NCBI GenBank assembly: GCA_016929255.1
Contig: JAFGJH010000016.1
Coordinates: forward strand, 1 to 39,125
DNA: 39,125 bases
Direction of reading: 5' to 3'
From: Candidatus Woesearchaeota archaeon
Lineage (GTDB): Archaea > Nanobdellota > Nanobdellia > Woesearchaeales > UBA11576
The position numbers and the translations under genes were made by a program. Shown one piece after another: positions 1-7,601 of this stretch. Below the pieces are notes generated by a model. It ran no database searches. It had not been told where the DNA came from and saw only the letters and a list, made by a program, of their open reading frames with translations. Within the stretch, counting starts at the first letter, position 1; every line of letters begins with the position of its first letter.

Positions 1-78
1 CCGTAGGGGGCTTCCCCCTTGTCAGAGTGAATATCTCAGCGTTAGACGCTTCGCATAACCTGCGGTGGTGCTGCCGGA
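1..78 (-). repeat. palindromic element, truncated by window edge (copy E0)
   Basis: Read on the minus strand, this stretch starts with an arm like those of the other elements (complement of GCGGTGGTGCTGCC at 62-75). It ends at the window edge with a core (complement of 1-25) that closely matches the core of the insertion inside metG at 1615-1640. Arm, a GCGAAGCG-like middle and core come in the same order and nearly the same spacing in both. The closing arm would lie left of base 1. No gene is visible in 1-146 apart from the metG promoter. Confidence 0.6.
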
Positions 79-115
79 AAAGAGCTAAACAAATACCTAT
101 TAAAATACCAAAAGC

Positions 116-124
116 TATTTAAAA
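116..124 (+). promoter_or_regulatory. TATA box of metG
   Basis: TATTTAAAA lies in an A/T-rich patch, with its centre about 27 bases before the metG ATG. At the usual archaeal spacing, transcription would begin at or within a few bases of the start codon, so the mRNA is probably leaderless. No Shine-Dalgarno sequence precedes the ATG, which fits. Confidence 0.6.
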
Positions 125-146
125 CAATGCAGACTGAAACACCTGC

Positions 147-2495
147 ATGGCAGATAAGATACTCATAACCAGCGCATTGCCTTACGTGAATAACGTGCCT
201 CATCTGGGCAACATCATAGGCTGTGTCCTTAGCGCGGATGTCTTTGCCAGGTTCTCCAGGGCGAGGGGGAATGAGACGCTCTTCATCTGCGGGACTGATG
301 AGCATGGCACGGCAACTGAGACCAAGGCTTTGGAGGAGGGCCTGACCCCTAAGCAGATCTGCGATAAGTATTACAAGATACACAGGGAGATATACGAGTG
401 GTTCGGCTGCTCTTTTGACGCTTTCGGACGCACCTCCACTGATACCCATACTGAAGTTACTCAATCCATATTCAGGCGCATACATGAGAATGGCTTCATA
501 ACAAAGGGTGAGCTTGAGCAGACCTACTGCCCCAAGTGCGACAAGTTCCTCGCAGACAGGTTCGTGGAGGGCACCTGCCCGCACTGCGGGTACGAGAACG
601 CGCGCGGCGACCAGTGCGAGAGCTGCGGCAGGCTGCTCAATCCTGTCGAGCTCCTTAACTCAAGGTGCAAGGTTTGCGGCTCCAAGCCGGTGGTGAGGAA
701 GTCAGACCATCTTTTCCTTGACCTGCCGAAGATAGGGCCTGAGCTTGAGAAGTGGTCTGTGCAGCAGTCCGGCAGTGGTTTCTGGACGCAGAACGCGGTC
801 ACTGTGACCAATGCCTGGTTCAGGGAGGGGCTGAAGGAGAGGTGCATCAGCAGGGACCTCAAGTGGGGCGTCCCTATCCCGCTCGAAGGATACACTGGCA
901 AGGTGTTCTATGTCTGGTTCGACGCGCCTATCGGCTACATAAGCATCACAAAGCACGCGTTCCCGGATGCATGGGAGTCCTGGTGGCATGGCGGCGGCGT
1001 GAAGCTCTACCAGTTCATGGCCAAGGACAACATCCCTTTCCACACGATAATATTTCCCGCGTCACTTATCGCGACCAGGGACGCGTGGACCATGCTGCAT
1101 CACATCGACTCCACAGAGTATCTCAATTATGAGGGCGGGAAGTTCTCCAAGAGCGCGGGCACAGGCGTGTTCGGCGACGATGCAAAGGGCACAGGCATAC
1201 CTGCGGATGTCTGGCGCTACTACCTGCTGAGCAGCAGGCCTGAGGGCGCTGATTCCTTTTTCAGCTGGAAGGAGTTCCAGGACAAGAACAACAATGAGCT
1301 GCTCGCGAACCTGGGCAACTTCGTGAACCGCACACTCACATTCACGCAGAAGTATTTCGGGGGCAGGGTGCCTGAGAAGGAGCTGGAAGGCAAGGATGAC
1401 AGGCTCATCCAGGATGTCAGTTCGCAGATAGCGAAGGTGATAGAGCTCCTCGAGAATGTCAGGGAGCGTGATGCGCTGAAGGAAGTGATGCAGATATCCC
1501 GTCTCGGCAACCAGTACTTCCAGGAGAACGCGCCCTGGAACCTTGTCAGGCCGGCGGCATCGAAAAGTGCGGTGCCGCCTTCTGGCGTAGCGCAGAGCGG
1601 CAAGGTCTGCGGTCCTGACAGGGGGAAGTCCCTTACGGGGATGTCAGGTCTTGGCGATAGCGGTCAGGGCGCGGAGCTTGGCGGCACCCGGCAGGATGCC
1701 GAGCTTTTCGATGACGCAAACATGAAGAGATGCGCCACAGTGCTCAATGTCTGCTGCAACCTTGTGCGGACCCTTGCTGTCATGATAGAGCCTTTCCTGC
1801 CCCACACTTCAGGGGATATATTCGCGCAGCTGGCTCTCGACGGAAAGGGGCCGAGGCTGGAGTACAAGATGCATCTCGACCTCGAGCCAGGCCACGCTAT
1901 TGCGGAGCCGAAGGTGCTTTTCCGCAAGCTCGAGGACAGGGAGATTGATGATTTCAGGAGGCGCTTCGGCGGCAGGAAGAAGGAGGCGAAGAAGGAGGCT
2001 CCCGTCGAGAAGCTTGAGGAGTTCCCTGCTGACCTGAGGGTCGCGAAGGTGCTTTCAGTGGATGACCATCCTGACGCGGGCAAACTCTATGTCCTGAAGA
2101 TAGACCTCGGAACTGAGCAGAGGCAGCTCGTCGCCGGTCTGAAGGCTTACATCCCGAGGGAGAACCTGCTCGGGAAGCATATCATAGTCGTGTGCAATCT
2201 CAGGCCTGCGAAGCTGCGAGGCATAGAGAGCAGGGGCATGCTGCTGGCTGCCGACGACGGCAAGAAGGTCGTGCTGCTCGAGGCCCCTGATTCCGATCCC
2301 GGCGACGAAGTGACGCTCAAGGGCGTGCCGAACACGGAGCCTTTCAGGGAGCTCAGTGTCGACGAGTTCTTCAGGCTGGGCCTTGTCGTCGATGATGCGG
2401 GCCATGTTGTCTGCGAGAACTTCAGGAAGGAGCTGAAGACGCCTGTGGAGTTCGTGGTGGCGAAAGGCATCGGCGCTGGTGCCAAGGTCAGGTGA
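147..2495 (+). CDS. metG: methionyl-tRNA synthetase with in-frame palindromic insertion
   Basis: Class I synthetase that charges initiator and elongator tRNA-Met in the cytoplasm. Visible signatures are the HIGH-type motif HLGN (residues 19-22), a long Cys-knuckle zinc region with four CxxC pairs (about 130-180), and the KMSKS-type motif KFSKS (332-336). The C-terminal OB-fold of the EMAPII/Trbp111 type starts near residue 628 (RVAKV, then LVAGLKAYI and NLRPAKLRGIESRGM). The start is set by the HLGN distance and the TATA box 27 bases upstream. Length (782 aa) is above that of a usual two-domain MetRS. Part of the excess is about 52 residues (about 471-522, Ser/Gly-rich) between ENAPWNLVR and the helix with CATVLNVC, where homologs have a short loop. 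This stretch is encoded by a palindromic repeat (see 1558-1713). Identity is very sure. Confidence 0.97.
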   Translation: MADKILITSALPYVNNVPHLGNIIGCVLSADVFARFSRARGNETLFICGTDEHGTATETKALEEGLTPKQICDKYYKIHREIYEWFGCSFDAFGRTSTDTHTEVTQSIFRRIHENGFITKGELEQTYCPKCDKFLADRFVEGTCPHCGYENARGDQCESCGRLLNPVELLNSRCKVCGSKPVVRKSDHLFLDLPKIGPELEKWSVQQSGSGFWTQNAVTVTNAWFREGLKERCISRDLKWGVPIPLEGYTGKVFYVWFDAPIGYISITKHAFPDAWESWWHGGGVKLYQFMAKDNIPFHTIIFPASLIATRDAWTMLHHIDSTEYLNYEGGKFSKSAGTGVFGDDAKGTGIPADVWRYYLLSSRPEGADSFFSWKEFQDKNNNELLANLGNFVNRTLTFTQKYFGGRVPEKELEGKDDRLIQDVSSQIAKVIELLENVRERDALKEVMQISRLGNQYFQENAPWNLVRPAASKSAVPPSGVAQSGKVCGPDRGKSLTGMSGLGDSGQGAELGGTRQDAELFDDANMKRCATVLNVCCNLVRTLAVMIEPFLPHTSGDIFAQLALDGKGPRLEYKMHLDLEPGHAIAEPKVLFRKLEDREIDDFRRRFGGRKKEAKKEAPVEKLEEFPADLRVAKVLSVDDHPDAGKLYVLKIDLGTEQRQLVAGLKAYIPRENLLGKHIIVVCNLRPAKLRGIESRGMLLAADDGKKVVLLEAPDSDPGDEVTLKGVPNTEPFRELSVDEFFRLGLVVDDAGHVVCENFRKELKTPVEFVVAKGIGAGAKVR
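1558..1713 (+). repeat. palindromic element inserted in frame within metG (copy E1)
   Basis: A 156-bp nested palindrome, exactly 52 codons long. Its outer arms are CATCGAAAAG (1558-1567) and CTTTTCGATG (1704-1713). Its middle arms are GGTGCCGCC (1571-1579) and GGCGGCACC (1680-1688). Its core stem is CCTGACA (1614-1620) and TGTCAGG (1642-1648). All three are perfect inverted repeats. The encoded peptide is low in complexity and lies at a surface loop position. The arms resemble those of the intergenic copy at 28669-28775, and the core resembles copy E0 at the left edge. Confidence 0.75.
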
Positions 2496-2503
2496 TCATG
2501 TTA

Positions 2504-2650
2504 ATCAAGCAGTGCCGCCGCGCCTGCGTCGGTCTGCATTATGGGCGGAGACTGGCGCTTGCTCAGGCATATGCGGTCAGGCGTAAGCCTCAAGCGGCGG
2601 ATGATGCGCAGTTTGCCGGCAAAGCAGGCTAGCTGCGCGGCACTGCTGAT
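2504..2650 (+). repeat. palindromic element after metG (copy E2)
   Basis: This element fills most of the 203-base gap after metG and begins nine bases past the stop codon. The closing arms are GCAGTGCCGC (2509-2518) and GCGGCACTGC (2637-2646), extended by A-T and, past one bulged base, by three more pairs. Inside are a second stem (CGCTTG 2556-2561 with CAAGCG 2591-2596, plus AGGC/GCCT) and the palindrome TTGCCGGCAA (2613-2622). That palindrome recurs in the copy at 38745-38883. I see no promoter here, so the next gene may be read from the metG promoter. Confidence 0.7.
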
Positions 2651-2687
2651 TATGCACTGTGGTGCTGCGGTTTTTCAGAATGTTGGG

Positions 2688-2692
2688 GGAGG
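2688..2692 (+). promoter_or_regulatory. Shine-Dalgarno site that sets the TTG start at 2699
   Basis: GGAGG, inside GGGGGAGGG, lies six bases before TTG at 2699. No ATG or GTG in the same frame is close by, so this site supports TTG as the start of the 476-aa gene. Confidence 0.55.
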
Positions 2693-2698
2693 GCATCA

Positions 2699-4129
2699 TT
2701 GGTCATTGATACTGTTGTTTTGAAGGCGAGCTATGACCTCATGACTGAATGTGAGGCGTACGGTTCCATGGTCAGGAAGTTCGCGTCTGATGTCATGAGG
2801 GGCAGTGAGCTCAGGACGCTGAAGCTGAACCGTTTTGTCGACTCTGAGGGGTATGACTTTCTCAAGTTCAACTTTCCTGTGTGCGGCAACCTGTCTTCTG
2901 CGGACCTGATGGTGATTTACTGCGCCATGGAAGGTTTTGACACTTATGTCGTCGGGAATGCTGAGCGGGGCAGGCGCGACAGGGTCATCCGCGGGGCATT
3001 GGGGCTTGATAACATATTCTCTGTGCCTGAGCTTGATATCCCTGTCGAGCATGGTGCTGCTGCCATGTCGATGGGGATGCTGAGCTTCACGAACACCCAG
3101 GAGAGGGGCTTTTCCGCGATACCCGGGCTCGGCGGCCGTGAGCTGGTGCTGGAGGTGGCTGCTGACCAGCCTTTGATGTATGATTTCTACCGCCATGCCA
3201 TCGAACTGTCGAGGCGTGATGATGTTGATTTTGCCGTGAATCTCAACGCGGTCAGCCTGATGAAGGGGCTTGTGCCTTCTTTCTCGCGGAACGGCTATGA
3301 TAAGGTGGTCAACTCACTTGGCAGGGAGGTTGTCGTGAAGGAGAACAACAATTTTGCGCAGGACCTGGTCTCTGTGCGCCACAACCGCCCGGTGTTCAGG
3401 TTCATCTATGAGAACAGGAATGGGGGCAGCTATTTCGCCCCTCAGCATCTTCTCAGGAGCATGGGTGTCGGGCCCGCTTTAGGGCGGCTTGGCAGGCTGT
3501 TGGTGGAGTGCTGCCGTGTGGGCGGGGATGATGCCGGCGCTTTTCTCGGCGAGCTTGAGGATTATGCCCGCGAGCGCGGGGGGCTCGGGCGCGCCATACC
3601 TTACTCTGTGCTGGTGGGTGTGTTCAGCATACTTTTCTCTCCGGATGTTTTCAGGCGCCGTGTGCATGTCGATGCCACGAATGATGACATCTTCTCGTGC
3701 TGGGACATGGACGGGCTGAACAATGATTTCCTCAGCTACCGTTCGCTGTTCAGGAGGAATTTTTCAGGCCTTGGCAGGATACTTCCGTTTTCCGAGGAGG
3801 TATACCGTGTCGATGCTGCGCTGGAGGATGCGGGGAAGACTGGAGGTGTCATGGCCTGCTCGGTGTTTGATACCCGCTACAGGTCTTTTGTGAATGGGCT
3901 CATATGGCGCCTCAGGAATCCTGATTACCTGTGTTCGCTCGGCCTTGATGGTGATGCTGTTGACATGGTCAGGGATGTTGCCGGTTCGGGTCTTGAGGAG
4001 TCGCTTGTTGCTGGTGAGCTTTCGGATTACTCTGCTGTTGAGCGGCTTGAGGGGCATCTTGCCTTCCATTGTCTGCCGCGGTACGCGAATGACTGCGGGG
4101 TGTATGACCGGTTCCGGAGGGTCGCTTGA
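2699..4129 (+). CDS. hypothetical protein, 476 aa, TTG start
   Basis: I do not recognise this protein. It looks soluble: no signal peptide or clear membrane segment, a mixed alpha/beta pattern, and many Arg/Asp and Phe residues. The stretch 60-80 (NLSSADLMVIYCAMEGFDTY) suggests a Rossmann-like or helical start, but no catalytic motif stands out. The gene follows metG by 203 bases, filled by a palindromic element, and has its own good ribosome site before the TTG codon. Third positions use T (GTT, TTT, CTT, GGG) more than metG does, which may mean a different expression level or origin. Continuous coding over 476 codons with a sensible ribosome site makes it a real gene; the function is open. 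Confidence 0.8.
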   Translation: MVIDTVVLKASYDLMTECEAYGSMVRKFASDVMRGSELRTLKLNRFVDSEGYDFLKFNFPVCGNLSSADLMVIYCAMEGFDTYVVGNAERGRRDRVIRGALGLDNIFSVPELDIPVEHGAAAMSMGMLSFTNTQERGFSAIPGLGGRELVLEVAADQPLMYDFYRHAIELSRRDDVDFAVNLNAVSLMKGLVPSFSRNGYDKVVNSLGREVVVKENNNFAQDLVSVRHNRPVFRFIYENRNGGSYFAPQHLLRSMGVGPALGRLGRLLVECCRVGGDDAGAFLGELEDYARERGGLGRAIPYSVLVGVFSILFSPDVFRRRVHVDATNDDIFSCWDMDGLNNDFLSYRSLFRRNFSGLGRILPFSEEVYRVDAALEDAGKTGGVMACSVFDTRYRSFVNGLIWRLRNPDYLCSLGLDGDAVDMVRDVAGSGLEESLVAGELSDYSAVERLEGHLAFHCLPRYANDCGVYDRFRRVA

Positions 4130-4237
4130 AAGATCCTGTCAGGTATTTTTTTCACTTCCCAGTAGTTTCTCGTCGGTATTCTGTGTTTGGCTATATTATT
4201 GTCTGCTTTATTGTCTGCTGGTTGTTTATTAACCTGA

Positions 4238-4267
4238 TTTATAAACAAGACAGAAAGGTTTATAAAC
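4238..4267 (+). promoter_or_regulatory. tandem TATA boxes for the surface-protein operon
   Basis: TTTATAAAC occurs twice, at 4238-4246 and 4259-4267, in the A/T-rich 243-base gap before the gene at 4373. The second box would start transcription near 4290, leaving a leader of about 80 bases. The leader holds an imperfect direct repeat (about 4271-4297 and 4310-4337). It is the only clear promoter before the run of nine genes that ends at 27403. Confidence 0.55.
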
Positions 4268-4270
4268 AAA

Positions 4271-4337
4271 TAAAAGTTTGGTCTTTCTCTAAGGGGGAAT
4301 ATAGGAAGCTAAAAGTTCGGGGTTTCGCTAAGGCGAA
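4271..4337 (+). repeat. imperfect direct repeat in the operon leader
   Basis: Two units share the pattern AAAAGTT-GG--TTTC-CTAAGG-GAA, at about 4271-4297 and 4310-4337. The second unit forms a clean hairpin, TTCGC-TAAG-GCGAA; the first forms only a weaker version with G-U pairs. The units lie between the TATA boxes and the start codon at 4373. They could be a leader regulatory element or a regulator's operator. Neither use is shown by sequence alone. Confidence 0.45.
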
Positions 4338-4372
4338 GAGTATTCACGTCAAAAAAGAGTGGGTAATCAGTA

Positions 4373-5344
4373 ATGGCTGAAAAAAGGGGTAATGCTAAAC
4401 ATAAGAGTGGAACGACAGCTTCCCACAAGTCTGGTTCTAAAAAGGCCTCTGTAAAGCGCAGGCTGCCTGGAAAGGCAGGCCCGAAGAAAAGACGCCTCTT
4501 TCCGAAGATCGCCAAGCCGGAGCTTGTCGAGGAGAGCATCAAGAGGGCTCCGCATGAGCTTGAGGAGGAGTTCTTCGTACCCTCGCCGATACACCGCGGC
4601 AGGTACAGGATACCCCTGGGCATAAGGTTCCTGTTAGGCTATCTGGGCTTTCTCTCGGTCCTGTACATAATCTCTTTCCTGTACGGCATAACATTCCCCA
4701 CGACGATACTCTTCGGCAAGATGATAGCCGGCTCAAGGGCCATGATAATCAATGCGGTGCTCCTGGCGCTCATACTGTTCATGGTGTACGGCTTCTGGAA
4801 AAGGAAGGCCTACACATTCGACCTCTCTGTCGGGTTCTTCAGCTTCACCGCGCTCAACGCCACGATCTCGCTGCTGATGTTCGAGTCCGCAGAGCATCCC
4901 ATGTTCAGGAATCTCCTGCTTCTGTCTTTCGTATCTCTTGTCATCATGGACATCATAGTCATCTGGTACATACTGCATGAGAGGAAGTACTTCTATTCAG
5001 AGCGGTTCAAGGACAGGCCGTTCCACCACAGGGACAAGGTCTTCCTGTACATGATAATAACCTTCTGGACCGTCGCGCTCCTGATAGGCATAACCATCGG
5101 AGTGCAGTTCTACAAGGACACGACAAGGATGATAGACAGCACCATCGTCGAGCTTAAGGGGGACTACTACCGCGGCCAGCTGGTCTGCGAGCAGAAGCAG
5201 GGTCCTGACAGGGACGTGTGCACGCTTGTCGTGGCGACAGCGCTGAGCACGCAGGACAGGCCTGAGTCAGAGATGCTCGGGCTGTGCAACTCAATACAGT
5301 CAGACTTTTACCGTTTCACATGCATGAGGTCGATATCCGGTTGA
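4373..5344 (+). CDS. polytopic membrane protein with Lys/Arg-rich N-terminal tail, 323 aa
   Basis: First gene of the envelope operon. Residues 1-50 are strongly basic (Lys, Arg, Ser, Gly) and probably cytoplasmic. They could bind nucleic acid or acidic lipid surfaces. Five hydrophobic segments follow: about 83-110, 122-140, 150-170, 180-205 and 225-247. The C-terminal 75 residues hold four Cys (VCEQKQG, DVCTL, LGLCNS, FTCMRS) and probably lie outside, where they could form two disulfides. I do not recognise the family. ATG at 4373 follows a leader with tandem TATA boxes; no strong ribosome site is visible. The next gene starts 18 bases after the stop. Confidence 0.85.
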   Translation: MAEKRGNAKHKSGTTASHKSGSKKASVKRRLPGKAGPKKRRLFPKIAKPELVEESIKRAPHELEEEFFVPSPIHRGRYRIPLGIRFLLGYLGFLSVLYIISFLYGITFPTTILFGKMIAGSRAMIINAVLLALILFMVYGFWKRKAYTFDLSVGFFSFTALNATISLLMFESAEHPMFRNLLLLSFVSLVIMDIIVIWYILHERKYFYSERFKDRPFHHRDKVFLYMIITFWTVALLIGITIGVQFYKDTTRMIDSTIVELKGDYYRGQLVCEQKQGPDRDVCTLVVATALSTQDRPESEMLGLCNSIQSDFYRFTCMRSISG

Positions 5345-5362
5345 GATATCAACGATACTAAC

Positions 5363-7600
5363 ATGACTGTCAAGATGTCATCAAAAAGAGGTGCATTCGC
5401 GGGCAGGAGGGCCCAGATAACAGTGTTCATGATAGTGGGCATCATACTCCTGTTCTCGTCAGCGTTATTGTTTTACATAAGAGGGCAGATCGTGGAAGGC
5501 ATACCTGAGGAGTTCATACCGACGATTGAAGAGGTGCCGCTGGAGGCGCAGCCCGTGAAGGTCTTCGTGGAGGACTGCATGAAGAGGATGGGTGAAGTTG
5601 CGTTCAGGCAGGCAGGCCTGCATGCTGGCTATATCGACCCTTCAGACAGCGGCATGAGTGGCAGGGAGTTTATGGTCGGCATTGAGCCCACAGAGTCGGA
5701 CGCCCTCATGATGATGGGCAGCGATAACTCGAGGGTGCCTTACTGGTGGTATCTCAAGAGCAGAAACACCTGCTCAGGCAACTGCGAGTTCGGCTCATTG
5801 CGTCCTGCATTGGGCAAGGGCGGCGGTGATGCTTCTGTGGAGGCGCAGGTCGACAGGTATATCGAGAGGAACCTGAATGCCTGCCTGCAGGACTTCAGCA
5901 GCTTCCGTGATCAGGGGTTCACAGTTACCGTCATGGGCCCGATGAAGTCTGATGTGCGCGTCGCTGAGAAAGAGGTCATTCTCCTGCTGGATTATCCTAT
6001 AAGTGTCGAGCTGCAGGGCAGGAAGACTGACATCAGCCAGTTCTATACCAAGCTGGACCTCAACTTCAAGGAGATATACAATTTTGCCACTGAGATAACC
6101 AATTCGGAGATCGAGATGTTCTTCCTGGAGCTGCATACCATGGACCTGATATCCATGTACTCATGGCCGTCGAGCATGGAGAAGCTCCCGCCTATAGCTG
6201 ATGTGAAGATTGGCTTGGGGGATTATAGGATTTGGACAAGGGCTGAGACTCAGCGCAAGATGGAGAGCTTCGTGCTTCCTCCGGGCATTGCTATGCTGCA
6301 GATAGACCAGTCCAGGGATTTCAGCAGGAGGATAATGCTTGAGCAGGACAGCAAAGGCAATTATGCTTATGACCGGGTGGCGCAGGGCCTCGCTGACAAG
6401 ACGATCGTCGCCTTGAACAACACGCAGGAGTTCAGGAGGCTTGCTGCTGACTTCACATACCTTGACTGGTGGCCCATCTATCTTAATATAAATAACCAGG
6501 AGGTTGTTGGGCCGCGCAGCGTCCAGGGTTTTGACATCCTGAGTTTCATAGGCGTGAATGAGTACAGGACGTGGTATGATGTGTCATTCCCTGTTATGGT
6601 GACGGTCATGGATTCTGACGCTTTTGCAGGGAAGGGGTATACGTTCAGGTTCGCGCTTGAGGCCAATATAAGGGAGAACAACCATACCTCCCCGACTTAT
6701 GTTAACCTTGCGCAGGATTCGGGAAAGAAGCTTGCCTGCAACCTGAACCAGCGCAACAGCGGCATTTATGATATTGAGACTGTCGACAGCGTTACCGGAG
6801 AGCCGGTCACGGCAAGGGTTGACTTTGTCCTGGGGAATGAGGCCTGCTTCGTAGGGTTCACTTCGCCGGACGGGGAGAACAGGACGCGGCTCGTCGCTCC
6901 TTTGCCTGTGGGGTTCGGCGCGCTGAGGGCAAACAATGAGAGCTATCTCATGAATGAGCAGAGGATGTTCACGTCCGACGGTGTCGGCGGCAACATGACT
7001 GTCAGGATGATGCCTTACCGCTTCATAAACGCGAGCGTCTTCGCCAGGGGTCTGAGCTATGATGTGATGTCTGCGGGCTATGTTCTGCCGGGCGGCGCCC
7101 CGCCTTCTGCGCTGTCGCCGCAGGCTGAGAAGGCGATGCTGATGTTCAAGAGGGTGGATGATGATGTGCTTTCCGGATTCACCACTTTCCTTATAGCGTA
7201 TAACTCGAGCAGCACGTCTGTCCTGAAGATTGTGCCTGGCAGGTATGAGGTCAGCGGCTACATATTCTATGAGAGCAAGACAAACCCCATCAGGATTCCT
7301 GAGGAGCACATAACTTATGAGGTGCCTTTCTCGGATGATGTCACTGTGGACCTGAATGAGAGCCTGTTCGACCAGTACCAGAAAGGGGGCATGATACTTG
7401 ACAACGAGACAGGCTACCTGGAGATAACAGAGGACCAGCTGTTCGGCAGCGACCGGGTGGTATTCTACCTCTTGCGCTTCCCTCCGCCGATAACGCATTC
7501 GGAGGGGCTGAAGAACGCTCCCGGGCTGGAGCAGCTGGGCAAGCTCAAGGAGTACTCTGCGATATACAAGGAACAGTTGCAGCCCGACTGGCTGACATAA
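5363..7600 (+). CDS. single-anchor surface protein with RAQITVF pilin-like start, 745 aa
   Basis: The N-terminus is a short basic stretch, then RAQITVFMIVGI and a long hydrophobic segment (about 17-43). This is arranged like an archaeal class III (prepilin-type) signal, but Phe stands where pilins usually carry Glu at +5. The remaining roughly 700 residues should be outside the cell and contain many N-x-S/T sites. The protein is a clear paralog of the 691-aa protein at 13496. Both have VPYW followed by a YIE/D-NL-CL-F segment near residue 170, and both have PVMV followed later by GYTFRFA or GYVFRFA in the middle. That shared design marks two copies of one module. Whether it is cleaved and polymerised like a pilin or stays as an anchor is not known. 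A second in-frame ATG lies at 5375. Confidence 0.85.
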   Translation: MTVKMSSKRGAFAGRRAQITVFMIVGIILLFSSALLFYIRGQIVEGIPEEFIPTIEEVPLEAQPVKVFVEDCMKRMGEVAFRQAGLHAGYIDPSDSGMSGREFMVGIEPTESDALMMMGSDNSRVPYWWYLKSRNTCSGNCEFGSLRPALGKGGGDASVEAQVDRYIERNLNACLQDFSSFRDQGFTVTVMGPMKSDVRVAEKEVILLLDYPISVELQGRKTDISQFYTKLDLNFKEIYNFATEITNSEIEMFFLELHTMDLISMYSWPSSMEKLPPIADVKIGLGDYRIWTRAETQRKMESFVLPPGIAMLQIDQSRDFSRRIMLEQDSKGNYAYDRVAQGLADKTIVALNNTQEFRRLAADFTYLDWWPIYLNINNQEVVGPRSVQGFDILSFIGVNEYRTWYDVSFPVMVTVMDSDAFAGKGYTFRFALEANIRENNHTSPTYVNLAQDSGKKLACNLNQRNSGIYDIETVDSVTGEPVTARVDFVLGNEACFVGFTSPDGENRTRLVAPLPVGFGALRANNESYLMNEQRMFTSDGVGGNMTVRMMPYRFINASVFARGLSYDVMSAGYVLPGGAPPSALSPQAEKAMLMFKRVDDDVLSGFTTFLIAYNSSSTSVLKIVPGRYEVSGYIFYESKTNPIRIPEEHITYEVPFSDDVTVDLNESLFDQYQKGGMILDNETGYLEITEDQLFGSDRVVFYLLRFPPPITHSEGLKNAPGLEQLGKLKEYSAIYKEQLQPDWLT

Positions 7601-7601
7601 G

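Noticed and set aside
20-78. Integron attC-like site (GTTAGAC and an inverse core)
   Set aside because: GTTAGAC fits the short attC core pattern, but a seven-base match is weak, no matching opposite core is visible, and no integron integrase or cassette is in the window. The similarity to the metG insertion explains the stretch better.
42-584. Minus-strand open frame over the start of metG
   Set aside because: It is a mirror frame of metG and the element upstream, without a start site or recognisable protein.
4126-4380. Possible 84-residue membrane peptide starting at TTG
   Set aside because: It overlaps the preceding stop, covers the tandem TATA boxes and leader repeat, and runs into the next gene. 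Its Lys/Phe-rich sequence fits translated A/T-rich promoter DNA.
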